A DNA stretch of 64,000 nucleotides from Bacteroidales bacterium UBA3653 (GTDB lineage: Bacteria; Bacteroidota; Bacteroidia; Bacteroidales; Paludibacteraceae): contig DFKE01000016.1 of the NCBI GenBank assembly GCA_002373505.1, forward strand, positions 1 through 64,000. The letters run 5' to 3'. Both the position numbers and the translations under genes were made by a program. The notes beneath the pieces are model-generated. The model searched no databases. It was given only the letters and a program-made list of their open reading frames with translations, and was not told the origin of the DNA. Below, piece by piece: positions 1 to 7,472 of the stretch (the stretch's first letter is position 1; each line of letters starts with the position of its first letter).

Positions 1-120
1 TGCGGCTTTAGAAACCTCACCCCAAGGGAGTTCTACGGACGGCCACCGGCAGTCCGATCGAGCAGAGCTCTTCACCCGCTCAAGAGAGGGGGTACATACG
101 TTTACACCCTCTACATGAGG

Positions 121-157
121 ATCCTCTCTCCCTTGAGGGGAGAGCCGGAGAGGGGTT
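121..157. repeat. GC-rich hairpin repeat, intergenic copy
   Basis: Inverted repeat around CTCTCCCTTGAGGGGAGAG followed by a CCGGAGAGGGG tail. The same kind of hairpin with a degenerate tail recurs inside coding genes near 24400, 25040, 29541, 30640 and 37791. It lies just downstream of the stop codon of the lipoprotein at 156-347. The remaining bases 1-120 contain further fragments of this repeat type and no gene that I can support. Confidence 0.6.
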
Positions 158-347
158 ACTTTTTCCTCACTCCTTGGTACTCCTCTACCGTTTTGGTCTG
201 GATGGAAATAGCCGTTTTGGTAGAATCGTTAGTTGCGGAGTAGGTGCTCGTAGTGGTGACGGTGCGCCACGCCTTGCAGGACTGATTGCAGACGGTAACG
301 GCACTAAGCGCCATAATCATCAACGATACAAATAGTAATTTCTTCAT
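156..347 (-). CDS. small exported or lipoprotein-like protein, phage-type context
   Basis: A 63-residue protein. Residues 1-19 are a short basic start followed by a hydrophobic stretch, with cysteines at 20 and 24 that could serve as a lipidation site, so it is probably exported and membrane-anchored. The rest is rich in Thr and Ser and ends in Arg-Lys-Lys. Its first 44 bases overlap the end of the DUF5675 gene, which suggests translational coupling. Tiny lipoproteins at the end of lysis-type cassettes are common in Bacteroidales prophages; a spanin-like role is possible but only inferred from position. I do not recognise the family with certainty. Confidence 0.6.
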   Translation of the reverse strand: MKKLLFVSLMIMALSAVTVCNQSCKAWRTVTTTSTYSATNDSTKTAISIQTKTVEEYQGVRKK

Positions 348-696
348 TGTCTTCGGGGTTTTGGTTAAACGAGTTTCTTTTTTCTGTGGCGGTGATCAGT
401 CCTTTGAGGACCATCATCGTCATATGGTTGACGAGTACGCATCCGGTGGAGTGTTCGGGTTGGGTTCCCATATGTATGCGGATGCCGTCCCGTTCGGGTA
501 CATCGAGGATCTGCGGTAGTAGTTTCTTGAACTTGGACGACCAAGTCATCTCCACGCGATACTCTCCGGCGGGGATGAGATAGTCGGCGTTTTCGAGCGT
601 TTGTGTGGTGTAGGTCTCATCGCGGTAGGGGATGATCATTTTGCCGTAAACGGCGTTGCCCGTCTTATGGGTTCTTGTCAGGGTTATGGTTAACAT
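304..696 (-). CDS. DUF5675 family protein
   Basis: A 130-residue protein matching the DUF5675 pattern: an N-terminal region opening with Met-Leu-Thr-Ile-Thr-Leu, a central GEYRVEMTWSSKFKK region, then RIHMGTQPEHSTGC with a conserved His and Cys, near residues 90-110. The His/Cys placement resembles small cysteine peptidase folds, but no activity is established. DUF5675 genes are typical of phage and phage-like lysis regions of Bacteroidales and are usually next to a holin-like gene, as here (766-963). No signal peptide is visible. Assignment to the family is firm; function is not. Confidence 0.8.
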   Translation of the reverse strand: MLTITLTRTHKTGNAVYGKMIIPYRDETYTTQTLENADYLIPAGEYRVEMTWSSKFKKLLPQILDVPERDGIRIHMGTQPEHSTGCVLVNHMTMMVLKGLITATEKRNSFNQNPEDNEEITICIVDDYGA

Positions 697-765
697 AGTT
701 GATAGTTGATAGTTGATAGTTGAAAGAAGTTTTGGAGTTTAAAGTTTAAAGTTGATAGTTGATAG
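697..765. repeat. intergenic heptamer repeat (GTTGATA and GTTTAAA units)
   Basis: Tandem 7-base units: GTTGATA repeated near 701-722 and again near 750-766, and AGTTTAA units near 737-752. They fill the whole gap between the holin-like gene and the DUF5675 gene. Confidence 0.85.
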
Positions 766-963
766 TTATTTTTGCCGTTTTTTATAGGTGTAATCAACTC
801 CAAAGATAGCTCCGGCGAAAGTGGCGACCTCTCCGAATCCTATGAGGAGCGATTCGTGAATCTGCCCGAGCGGGTCGATATAGACGCCGCAGAAGAGCAT
901 AACGAGTCCCCCGATGGAGAGCACCGCAGCGGTGACGAGTTGGATGTAGTTTTCACAATTCAT
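766..963 (-). CDS. small two-helix membrane protein, holin-like
   Basis: A 65-residue protein with two predicted membrane helices, near residues 8-28 and 39-54, separated by a short loop and followed by a basic tail (YKKRQK). Size, topology and the neighbouring DUF5675 and lipoprotein genes fit a phage holin, the protein that opens the inner membrane during lysis. This is an inference from topology and context, since holins share little sequence. It is the first gene after the promoter at 1109-1138. Confidence 0.6.
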   Translation of the reverse strand: MNCENYIQLVTAAVLSIGGLVMLFCGVYIDPLGQIHESLLIGFGEVATFAGAIFGVDYTYKKRQK

Positions 964-995
964 AATTTACAATTCACAATTCATAATTCTTATTG
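950..995. repeat. heptamer repeat (AATTCAC/AATTCAT units) upstream of the holin-like gene
   Basis: ACAATTC/ATAATTC-type 7-base units run through the start of the holin-like gene into its leader, so the first codons (Met-Asn-Cys-Glu-Asn) are partly repeat sequence. Confidence 0.75.
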
Positions 996-1108
996 GGGCC
1001 CCCGACGCAACTTGCAAAGTTGTGGTGGGGAGAGCGGAGGCAATGGTCGCACTTACGATTTAGCGGAGAGCGGTATCGTTTTTGCGATCCATTTGCCGAA
1101 CGCGAGTG

Positions 1109-1138
1109 CAAAAGTACAACAAAAAAACAGAACGGCAA
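1109..1138 (-). promoter_or_regulatory. Bacteroidota-type promoter for the holin/DUF5675/lipoprotein genes
   Basis: On the minus strand the -33 box TTG (1136-1138) is followed after 19 bases by the -7 box TACTTTTG (1109-1116). The leader of about 140 bases contains no gene I can support. Confidence 0.7.
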
Positions 1139-1176
1139 ATAGCACCATTCTGTTTCCATGTCAAAACATATAGTTT

Positions 1177-1413
1177 TTAATCGTGAGTGAGGTCATACCC
1201 CACATATCTGGAGAAATGCACGGCTTCTCCGAATGTGAGCCAAAAGACCTTGTCGGCTTTCTTGCGCAGGTTCAAAACCGGTCGCGATAGTTTGCCGTAC
1301 TTCTGCATCCACCCGTATAGCAGGATGTTCAAGCCGTGCATGCCGACGTCAGCGTGGATAGCTCGTTCAAGCCTTGCACAGAGGGTAGTGAACGTGATAG
1401 CATTCTCTTTCAT
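1177..1413 (-). CDS. hypothetical protein, 78 residues
   Basis: The start at 1413 is chosen because the sequence AGGAGG lies 7 bases upstream and because the ATG overlaps the stop of the preceding gene in an ATGA arrangement. The frame stays open further upstream, but that extension overlaps the neighbour. The protein begins MKENAITFTTLCARLERAI and has no signal peptide, membrane segment or motif I recognise. It sits in a row of small same-strand genes in a phage-like island and is expected to be co-translated with 1410-1775. Confidence 0.7.
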   Translation of the reverse strand: MKENAITFTTLCARLERAIHADVGMHGLNILLYGWMQKYGKLSRPVLNLRKKADKVFWLTFGEAVHFSRYVGYDLTHD

Positions 1414-1775
1414 TTCAGCACCTCCTCTAATTTGTGTTCCTCGGCGAAGTCGAGCACCTGCCTGGCGTTGAGTGTCCGCGAGGGGAACGTAGGTCCGTAC
1501 TTGAGTTTGAGTGCGGCGGCGAATGAGGACAGCCCTGCTTCGGTGAGGGCTTGCCATAGTTCGTATGTTTCGATAAGGATGTCCCGGAACCAGACACCGT
1601 CCTGCGCTATGTCTGCGCAGGTAAGGATGAACCGGATGTGACCGTCATCGGGGACGTGACGGTTTGCATTACGCACCGAGAAAAAACGTTTTCCTCTACG
1701 GCACACGGAGTAACCGTAGGATTTATTGATCGAACCGCTAAAGTTCGTGCAATGTTTAGAAAGAATTATTTCCAT
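1410..1775 (-). CDS. hypothetical protein of phage-like island, 121 residues
   Basis: The frame is open as far as 2102, but the upstream part translates heptamer and 11-mer repeats, so I place the start at the ATG at 1775, which is followed by MEIILSKHCTNF. The protein contains a YGYSVCRRGKRFFSV segment and an Ala-rich C-terminal region. No enzyme motif is visible. It overlaps the next gene by four bases (ATGA). Proteins of this look occur in Bacteroidales phages and integrative elements, but I cannot name the family. Confidence 0.6.
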   Translation of the reverse strand: MEIILSKHCTNFSGSINKSYGYSVCRRGKRFFSVRNANRHVPDDGHIRFILTCADIAQDGVWFRDILIETYELWQALTEAGLSSFAAALKLKYGPTFPSRTLNARQVLDFAEEHKLEEVLK

Positions 1776-1953
1776 GTCGCGCGAGCTATCCTCATAATCG
1801 CCACAAAACTCCGTTTTATGGGTAGTTACTCGGATGCTCTCGCTCTTCGGTCCACAAAAACAAGTTTTTACGTCCCGATCGGAGAGCGCCTCCCAGCCCG
1901 CAAGGAGGGATAAGATTAATAATAAAGCATGTAAATTAATCGAGACCAGCAAA

Positions 1954-1995
1954 AGAGTCCGTAAAGAGTCCGTAAAGAGTCCGTAAAGAGTCTTC
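1954..1995 (-). repeat. 11-base tandem array (GACTCTTTACG on the minus strand)
   Basis: Three full 11-base units plus a partial fourth. The array is about 80 bases downstream of the stop codon of 2077-2451. The GACTCTT core is shared with the long array at 61242-61384. Confidence 0.9.
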
Positions 1996-2029
1996 AGCTC
2001 AAAGAAAAAAAGCGCCATACTGCGGCTTT

Positions 2030-2076
2030 TAGCAGCCAGAGGCTGCGGTCTTTCGACTTTCGACTTTTGACTCAAA
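2030..2076. repeat. GTCGAAA heptamers plus GCAGCC inverted repeat
   Basis: Minus-strand order after the stop codon at 2077: GTCAAAA, GTCGAAA, GTCGAAA, then GACCGCAGCC with its inverted partner GGCTGC. The same heptamer and the GACCGC module recur together near 12025-12060 and inside 53778-53880. Confidence 0.75.
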
Positions 2077-2451
2077 TCAAATTGTTTTGATTTCGAGCCC
2101 ATAGAGCGCGACCTCGTCTTTGGTGTAAAAGCCCCAAGAGCCGTTATACTTGGCGATGAGCACTTTGTGTTCCTTGATGAGTTCCTCGCATCTCGCCGTT
2201 CCGTTCCAGTTGAAGGGGACGGGGTGGCAGTTCATGATGACGTAGTACGGCTCGCCGTAAACATCCAGCCCGCGCCACTTGCGGTAGAGGAGGTAGAGAT
2301 AGAGTTTCCGTTGCTCGTTGAGAGAGAGGCGGTACCAGACGTCTATCGCTGATGAGTACGGGTATTTATTCTCCGGATCTACTAATTTCCAGAACGCTGC
2401 GATGCTGCCTTTGCTCGCCAGCGCATCATCTATAGATTGTGCTTGTGCCAT
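2077..2451 (-). CDS. hypothetical protein, 124 residues
   Basis: Starts MAQAQSIDDALASKGS and is followed by a conserved-looking core with many aromatic residues (DVWYRLSLNEQRKLYLYLLYRKW, in part) and a C-terminal GSWGFYTKDEVALYG segment. No signal peptide, membrane segment or catalytic motif is seen. It is a soluble protein of the phage-like island, separated from its neighbours by short gaps on both sides. I do not recognise the family. Confidence 0.65.
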   Translation of the reverse strand: MAQAQSIDDALASKGSIAAFWKLVDPENKYPYSSAIDVWYRLSLNEQRKLYLYLLYRKWRGLDVYGEPYYVIMNCHPVPFNWNGTARCEELIKEHKVLIAKYNGSWGFYTKDEVALYGLEIKTI

Positions 2452-2552
2452 AAGGGAAACCTTTTTTTATATTTATAAAATAAATATTTTTTTTAAGAGA
2501 TAAATAAGGAATCTGCATAGTTTTCTCTTTTGGTCCTTTTCTCTTTTAGCCG

Positions 2553-2822
2553 TCAAGTCAGTTTCATTGCTCGTGTGTAACTCCAGATGGTGTCGATGCG
2601 CATGGACCGCCAGCCTTTCTTGTCGATGTCGTAGAAGGCGACGGTCTGCCGGTCATAGAGTGCCTGCTGCTCGGGTGTGCGCTTGCCTTGGGGGGCGTTG
2701 TCGACGGGCACGAGGTCGGGGCATGTAGTGCCTCGCGCATGGCGGGTAGTACCGTCTTTTTTGACGAACTCAAAGAGTACGACGCCCTCGTAAAGGGCTT
2801 TTTTCAGATCTTGGATATTCAT
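2553..2822 (-). CDS. DUF2693 / SH3-like beta-barrel protein
   Basis: An 89-residue protein: an N-terminal helix (MNIQDLKKALYEGVVLFEF) leads into KKDGTTRHARGT and ends with VAFYDIDKKGWRSMRID, which matches the small SH3-like DUF2693 proteins common in Bacteroidales phages and mobile elements. Their role is unknown; they resemble barrel proteins that bind nucleic acid or peptides. The start overlaps the end of the HNH gene by four bases (ATGA), so the two are probably co-translated. Confidence 0.7.
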   Translation of the reverse strand: MNIQDLKKALYEGVVLFEFVKKDGTTRHARGTTCPDLVPVDNAPQGKRTPEQQALYDRQTVAFYDIDKKGWRSMRIDTIWSYTRAMKLT

Positions 2823-3442
2823 AATTTAAAATAAATTTGTACGTTAAAAAATGTTGCAAAATAGGTCGAAAGACTCTCCGGGCTGTGGAACAGAACCGTC
2901 TGCAGGTCGTTACACGAGAGTGTACGATATTTCCTCTCGGAGATCGCGGGTTTGATGACCGCCATTCTGTCGAAGAAGCGCAGGAGGTAGGGTCTCTGGA
3001 TTCGGACGGGGTCGATCTTTTTGTTGCGCAGTTTAATGAGGAATCCTCCGTCTCGGCAGTTCTGTTGCCGGGTGACTGTGCGGAGGTTTGGGAGCGAGTT
3101 GTCCCGCTTGTCTCCGTTGATGTGGTCCAACTCCCATCCTTCGGGCACGGTCCTCTCCGCAGCCATCCAAACGGCTTGATGGATAAAGATGTTTTTATGA
3201 TTTCCGAAAGCACCGTTGAAATTCATGTACTTTTGATTTCTGCTTCCGCCACACATTTGTGGGTTTACCATGGTTTTCGCGCCAGTCTTGTCGCATACGC
3301 GGACGCCGTAGTTGTGAGTCAGGGAGCAGTAGAGGGAGTATCCCGTCTTAGGGCATGTACCCACGTAATGGACAAGCACGTTGTTACAAAGGAACGCCAT
3401 GGGCTCTTTGTCCGGAAGCCGGACGATCTTAAATGCGGGCAT
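2819..3442 (-). CDS. HNH endonuclease
   Basis: A 207-residue protein with an HNH nuclease core: His88 in IHQAV, then ELDHINGDKRDNSLPNL near residues 104-120 with the Asp-His pair at 106-107 and the two Asn residues that complete the metal site. This is the arrangement of phage and mobile-element HNH endonucleases. The first 80 residues resemble no DNA-binding domain I can name. The start at 3442 is preferred over an upstream frame extension, because the extension would run far into the preceding membrane-protein gene, whereas this start overlaps it by only 14 bases. It probably nicks or cuts DNA during mobility or phage competition. Confidence 0.8.
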   Translation of the reverse strand: MPAFKIVRLPDKEPMAFLCNNVLVHYVGTCPKTGYSLYCSLTHNYGVRVCDKTGAKTMVNPQMCGGSRNQKYMNFNGAFGNHKNIFIHQAVWMAAERTVPEGWELDHINGDKRDNSLPNLRTVTRQQNCRDGGFLIKLRNKKIDPVRIQRPYLLRFFDRMAVIKPAISERKYRTLSCNDLQTVLFHSPESLSTYFATFFNVQIYFKL

Positions 3443-3644
3443 AGCAGTCAGGGATTTGGGCACCGAAGACACAGGCGCAGATGAAACACAATGCTGCGAT
3501 AATCGCAAGCACAATAACATGCTGGTAGCAAATCCAAGAGAAAGGCAGGGGCTTCGTGCAGTTCTCCAAGAAAAGCATAAAAGCGACCGTGCCGACTACC
3601 AGAAACAAGGCGATAAACACCGACGATAAAAAAGTATAAATCAT
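3429..3644 (-). CDS. small two-helix membrane protein
   Basis: A 71-residue protein composed almost entirely of two hydrophobic helices, near residues 5-27 and 40-63, with no soluble domain. It lies first in the operon with the HNH and SH3-like genes and overlaps the HNH start by 14 bases. Function unknown; a holin-like or immunity-like role would fit the size but nothing in the sequence proves it. Confidence 0.55.
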   Translation of the reverse strand: MIYTFLSSVFIALFLVVGTVAFMLFLENCTKPLPFSWICYQHVIVLAIIAALCFICACVFGAQIPDCYARI

Positions 3645-3706
3645 AACACCGCCAGTCGGAGGGATTTAGTCGCCCCAACGCGGGGTGCTTGTTCCGAAAG
3701 GCGGTG

Positions 3707-3737
3707 CAAAGGTAGGTATAAAAAAACGAGCCCTCGA
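3707..3737 (-). promoter_or_regulatory. weak Bacteroidota-type promoter for the HNH operon
   Basis: A perfect -7 box TACCTTTG on the minus strand (3707-3714) with TCG instead of TTG 20 bases upstream. The box lies just past the terminator of the preceding gene. Confidence 0.5.
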
Positions 3738-3751
3738 AAATCGGGACTCGT
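3719..3751 (-). terminator. intrinsic terminator of the gene at 3809-4219
   Basis: Minus strand: ACGAGTCCC, loop, GGGCTCGT (one bulged base) followed by seven T. It follows a 9-11 base repeat array that begins right at the stop codon. Confidence 0.75.
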
Positions 3752-3808
3752 TCGGTACAGACGGTACTCGTTCGGTACTTTCGGTACTAATTCGGTACAA
3801 AATCGGTA
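3744..3808 (-). repeat. tandem array of TACCGAA units (periods 9 and 11)
   Basis: Six TACCG-led units on the minus strand, alternating 11 and 9 bases long, start immediately after the stop codon of 3809-4219 and run into the terminator stem. Confidence 0.85.
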
Positions 3809-4219
3809 CTAATACCGCGTGTTGTTATAGTGCTTTTTGAACACCTCGTAGCCGAATGGCAGAGGTATGATCTTAGCTAACTCATCGTACATCACTTGCG
3901 CGTTGTAATGCGCATCGATATATGCTTCTTTTTGCCATGATTGCAACTCACGGACAAAGGCTCGTGTCTTATCTTTCCGACCTTGAATAGAATTCTGCAA
4001 AGCCTCAATGATTGATGCTTCTTTCTTCTCCTGCTTCGCTTTTTTGGTAAAGATGATAGAGTCTATAGAATCCGATGGTTCTTCCTGTACGGATTCAATA
4101 TTATCGGTTTCGCATGCACGAATAACAGAGGCTGCATCTTTTCCTCGTGCATCAATATTGTACTCGGTACTGTTGTCGTGATATACGACATTTGAATTAA
4201 TGAAAGTAGGTCTGCTCAT
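3809..4219 (-). CDS. hypothetical protein next to the RM operon, 136 residues
   Basis: The start at 4219 (MSRPTFINSNVVYHDNS) fits the promoter at 4408-4438. The N-terminal NVVYHDNSTEYNID resembles the last residues of the neighbouring specificity subunit (NVTYIDNSKNYNI). The middle is acidic, followed by a Lys-rich helical stretch and a C-terminal domain ending near KKHYNNTRY. No catalytic motif is visible. Having its own promoter between the specificity gene and this gene suggests separate expression. A role as a small partner of the restriction system is possible but rests only on the shared motif and position. Confidence 0.65.
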   Translation of the reverse strand: MSRPTFINSNVVYHDNSTEYNIDARGKDAASVIRACETDNIESVQEEPSDSIDSIIFTKKAKQEKKEASIIEALQNSIQGRKDKTRAFVRELQSWQKEAYIDAHYNAQVMYDELAKIIPLPFGYEVFKKHYNNTRY

Positions 4220-4407
4220 AGCGTATAAAAATGTACGAGCATGTGGAGCAGTAAACTGTGTCGGCAAACATAGAGCATGCCCCACACACCCATACAAGGG
4301 TTATGGGACATATTGCTTTTGCTCTAATAGTTTTGCCGACTTGTTTACAAAGAAATATGTCTAAATGAAAATATGTCCTCTTGTTTAACGTCCGGAGAAA
4401 GACGGTG

Positions 4408-4438
4408 CAAAATTACTGCTTTTTTGCGAAATATGCAA
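4408..4438 (-). promoter_or_regulatory. Bacteroidota-type promoter for 3809-4219
   Basis: Minus strand -33 TTG (4436-4438), 20-base spacer, -7 TAATTTTG (4408-4415). The -33 box is embedded in TTTGCATATTT. About 190 bases of leader precede the start and hold no gene I can support. Confidence 0.8.
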
Positions 4439-4447
4439 ATAATTATG

Positions 4448-5659
4448 CTATTTTTGTATATTATAGTTCTTGCTGTTGTCAATATAAGTCACGTTCCCGC
4501 CAATGATTTTGACTTCTTGAGAGGCTTGTTGTGCTTCTAATTGTTTACGCATCTTGATCAACTCTTTCTTCATCTCAATAACCTCGTCCACAACTTCGTT
4601 TGGTTTGCTTGGTTCTATGTTTCTTGAGAACGGAAGCGATTTGATGTAGTCCTCCATGAATTTCCAATCGGGCTCGCCGGAGGGGGTTACAGGGAGTTTG
4701 ATGCGGGTTTTCTTTAGTCTGTCACCTGTCCAACTCCTACCAAAAGAGTATTTAGGTCTCTCCTTTGATAATATGGTAGCCAGAAAAATACCATTATATT
4801 GGTTTAAATTAGGATTATAGCCGCACATAGTCTTGCCACTCATACCAATAAAATCCCCGCCTTGATATAATGCATAACCAGCAGAACCCGCCCCTAAACA
4901 AATAAATACGATACAATTTCCTTTGGAAATAAATTGTAAATTATCCTCTCTTGCACACATCATCTCACAGCCATTGTTATTATGTTTAGCTGCGATATAT
5001 GGGATTTCATTACCTTCTGTTAATTCATCTGTAGTCGAGCCTTTTGTAACTTCCAAAGCGAACAAGTTCTCTACAGAAAACCATTTCCAATCTTGCGTAT
5101 TGAGTTTTATTTTCTCTTGCAGTTGGGGTTTGGTGTCGTATTTTTGAAGCCAGACCTTTTGAGCTTTCTTTGGGAGTTGCGGGATAATTTGGTCTTTGAC
5201 AATACTTTCAACTATACCCCAATTTGGTTTATCTTTTTCTATAAGCGGAAGTTTAATCGTAAAATCTCTTTTTATATGCTTATTAAGTTCTCTTCCAAAA
5301 GCCACAAAACGTTTGCTACATTCCTTTTCTATTAACCTCGCTAAGAATAATAATATACCACTGTCCAAATTAGATTTAGGTTGTAAAACTGCTACATTCT
5401 GGGAAGTATAGAATTCTTTTGTTTGCAAAAAGGTAGAGCCTATGCTTCCACCTAAAGCGATAGATAACGATCCCGCCGGATAAGGAGTAACACCCTCGAC
5501 GGGTTCTACTATGCCTCCAACACCGTTGTTTGTCGCGGTACGCGTGACAAAAGGAATGCCATCTTCATCAGGTGTCATTTTGCACATATCTAACTTGTTG
5601 CCGTAAGATATATCAAATATCTTGTTTATATTTATCGTCTTCCACGAACTTGTATCCAT
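4448..5659 (-). CDS. restriction-modification specificity subunit (BcgI-like S/B subunit)
   Basis: A 403-residue DNA-recognition subunit with two target-recognition domains, near residues 5-165 (with GGSIGSTFLQTKEFYTSQNV) and 190-350 (with GAGSAGYALYQGGDFIGMSG), and a Glu/Lys/Gln-rich coiled coil near 360-390. The two-domain layout means a split DNA target. The start codon directly follows the stop of the nuclease-methyltransferase gene (taaATG), so the two are translationally coupled. The tail after the coiled coil (NVTYIDNSKNYNI) is unusual and recurs at the start of the next protein. Together the pair resembles type IIB systems such as BcgI, where the S subunit guides a combined cutting/methylating A subunit. 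Confidence 0.88.
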   Translation of the reverse strand: MDTSSWKTININKIFDISYGNKLDMCKMTPDEDGIPFVTRTATNNGVGGIVEPVEGVTPYPAGSLSIALGGSIGSTFLQTKEFYTSQNVAVLQPKSNLDSGILLFLARLIEKECSKRFVAFGRELNKHIKRDFTIKLPLIEKDKPNWGIVESIVKDQIIPQLPKKAQKVWLQKYDTKPQLQEKIKLNTQDWKWFSVENLFALEVTKGSTTDELTEGNEIPYIAAKHNNNGCEMMCAREDNLQFISKGNCIVFICLGAGSAGYALYQGGDFIGMSGKTMCGYNPNLNQYNGIFLATILSKERPKYSFGRSWTGDRLKKTRIKLPVTPSGEPDWKFMEDYIKSLPFSRNIEPSKPNEVVDEVIEMKKELIKMRKQLEAQQASQEVKIIGGNVTYIDNSKNYNIQK

Positions 5660-7468
5660 TTATACCTCCTCGTTTTGAACCAAGAAAGCGGAATAGTCCA
5701 CTAACTTCTGGATAAAGTCTTTTTCGGAAAGGGTGCTATAGTCCGTCTCCATGTATGCCTCTGCGCACCACTCATCATCATACGATACTTTTTTTACCGC
5801 TGAAAGACCTTCCTCTGCAGATCGCGTCTGGTAAAGGTGTAGCCATTTATCATGGATTGCATTCCATGCGCCTTCACCTGTATTTGGATCAACTCGTTCC
5901 ACGCGTCCTATTTTTTTGCGTTTCACAAACCCATCCTCTTTAAAATATCCAAAGAAGGTCGGTATATTTGCGCTTTCGTGACGAATACCTAACTCCCAAA
6001 TCATGCAACAAGCGACTACATTTGCGCCGGGATGAAACATTTCGTTGGGCAATGAAAAGACTGCATCGAGACGGTGGTGTTGCATCATTAGTTCCTTGAA
6101 CTTCTTAATATCTCCCGAGTTCCCTATAGCTGCCTGCATTGGAAGGAGTATAGCTAATTTTCCCGTACCTACAGTTTCTGCAATATAGTATAAAAAATGG
6201 AGTCCACTACTCGGATCTTCTTTAGTTTCTTTATCTTTAGTTTTCTTCCAAGTCGCCACATATGAAGGCTGACAGAAAGGCTTTTGGGCATTATATGGCG
6301 GGTTCATCAGCACGCGGTCTATATGTGCATCTTTTATCCACTGAGACATATCAAAACAACTTTTCATGACAACATTGGAGTTCCCATCACCATGAATCAA
6401 CATATTTGTCGTACTCAGACCAAAGGCTTTTTCCTCAGCCTCTATACCATAAATATGATGTAATTTAACCTCATTTCGTTCTTCTTCTGTAACACAGTCA
6501 TTGAGAGCATTTACCATTGCTCGCACAAGAAAAGCGCCACTACCACAACAGGGGTCGAGTACACGCGAGGTGTGGTTTATACCAATGACATCGCACATGA
6601 ACGAAACAATATGATCAGGGGTAAAGGCTTGGTTTTTATCAGCTTTGCCAACGTACTTGTTAAAAGTAGTAAAGAATAGGTTCAGCAAGTCTTGCCCTTT
6701 TGCCGTTTCCTCGTTGATATACGGCATAATATCCTTGCTAATATCGTCGAGGACTTTGGTTATATCTTGCGCATCTAATTGCCGAACCTTTTGGTCTTGG
6801 AGCACTTTGGTGTGAAGAATCGATAGTTTGTCTGCTCTATTTAAGTCATTATGCAACAAATCACTCAATATATCATATATGCCGGAAAGAATTTGGGTAG
6901 TGGAAAGCCCCTGGTACTGAAGATGGTTTTTCAGCGCAAGGATACACGTACCTACAAACTGGCTACGGAGGTTTTCAGAAATGCCCATACCATGTAAAGT
7001 CTCATTGAGTTTGTAGGTGTTTTTGATAACCTGTTCCTTATTGTTTATACGTGCGGGAGCAACTATATTTCGGTAGTCCGCAAAGGATGAAAGTGCGGTG
7101 AGTTCTTTTAAGAAAGTGTCTTCACGTACCGCGCCATGCCAAACGCGTATGCGGTCGTCATTGGTGTTCGCGAGAATACCTATGACAGCATAGCCGGTAA
7201 GGGCTCTTTCATATGCCATATAGGCATTGAGTTGTTGTTTCGCTTTTTCGTAAACGGTATCGAAATTCTGTTTCGTCTCCACAAGGACTGCTACGCGAGC
7301 TTGTTTATCCACGAAACGGATGTCTAAATCTTTAAAAGAGCCGATCTTTACCGCTGCGAAATCCTTATGCGCAGCGGTAAATGCTTTCTGGTAACTAAAC
7401 TCGTCGTTCTCAATATTGGTAGAAAGGAATTGGCGGCCAATGGTGTTGATTATCTCGGTTCTTATCAT
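5660..7468 (-). CDS. BcgI-like nuclease-methyltransferase fusion subunit
   Basis: A 602-residue protein carrying both activities of a restriction system. Residues 1-120 form a PD-(D/E)xK nuclease-type domain (Asp49 in DLDIRF, then Glu64-Thr-Lys66). A helical connector follows. Residues about 270-560 form an N6-adenine methyltransferase with motif I DPCCGSG at 305-311 and catalytic NPPY at 389-392. The separate downstream S subunit makes this a BcgI-like type IIB/IIG system rather than type I, which would have a long helicase HsdR. No separate helicase gene is present. It starts four bases after the stop of the membrane-protein gene and shares the promoter at 7972-8002. Confidence 0.88.
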   Translation of the reverse strand: MIRTEIINTIGRQFLSTNIENDEFSYQKAFTAAHKDFAAVKIGSFKDLDIRFVDKQARVAVLVETKQNFDTVYEKAKQQLNAYMAYERALTGYAVIGILANTNDDRIRVWHGAVREDTFLKELTALSSFADYRNIVAPARINNKEQVIKNTYKLNETLHGMGISENLRSQFVGTCILALKNHLQYQGLSTTQILSGIYDILSDLLHNDLNRADKLSILHTKVLQDQKVRQLDAQDITKVLDDISKDIMPYINEETAKGQDLLNLFFTTFNKYVGKADKNQAFTPDHIVSFMCDVIGINHTSRVLDPCCGSGAFLVRAMVNALNDCVTEEERNEVKLHHIYGIEAEEKAFGLSTTNMLIHGDGNSNVVMKSCFDMSQWIKDAHIDRVLMNPPYNAQKPFCQPSYVATWKKTKDKETKEDPSSGLHFLYYIAETVGTGKLAILLPMQAAIGNSGDIKKFKELMMQHHRLDAVFSLPNEMFHPGANVVACCMIWELGIRHESANIPTFFGYFKEDGFVKRKKIGRVERVDPNTGEGAWNAIHDKWLHLYQTRSAEEGLSAVKKVSYDDEWCAEAYMETDYSTLSEKDFIQKLVDYSAFLVQNEEV

Positions 7469-7472
7469 GGTA

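Larger units (their letters stand above)
1776..2076. other. gene-free stretch holding two repeat types
   Basis: No gene is supported here. The stretch carries the 11-base array at 1954-1995, a GCAGCC/GGCTGC inverted repeat near 2032-2046 and GTCGAAA heptamers near 2052-2075. Bases 1776-1953 are open in the frame of the downstream gene but lack a convincing start. Confidence 0.6.

Noticed and set aside
1414..1557. N-terminal extension of the gene at 1177
   Set aside because: It overlaps the preceding gene by 145 bases and lacks a ribosome binding site, while the start at 1413 has a perfect AGGAGG.
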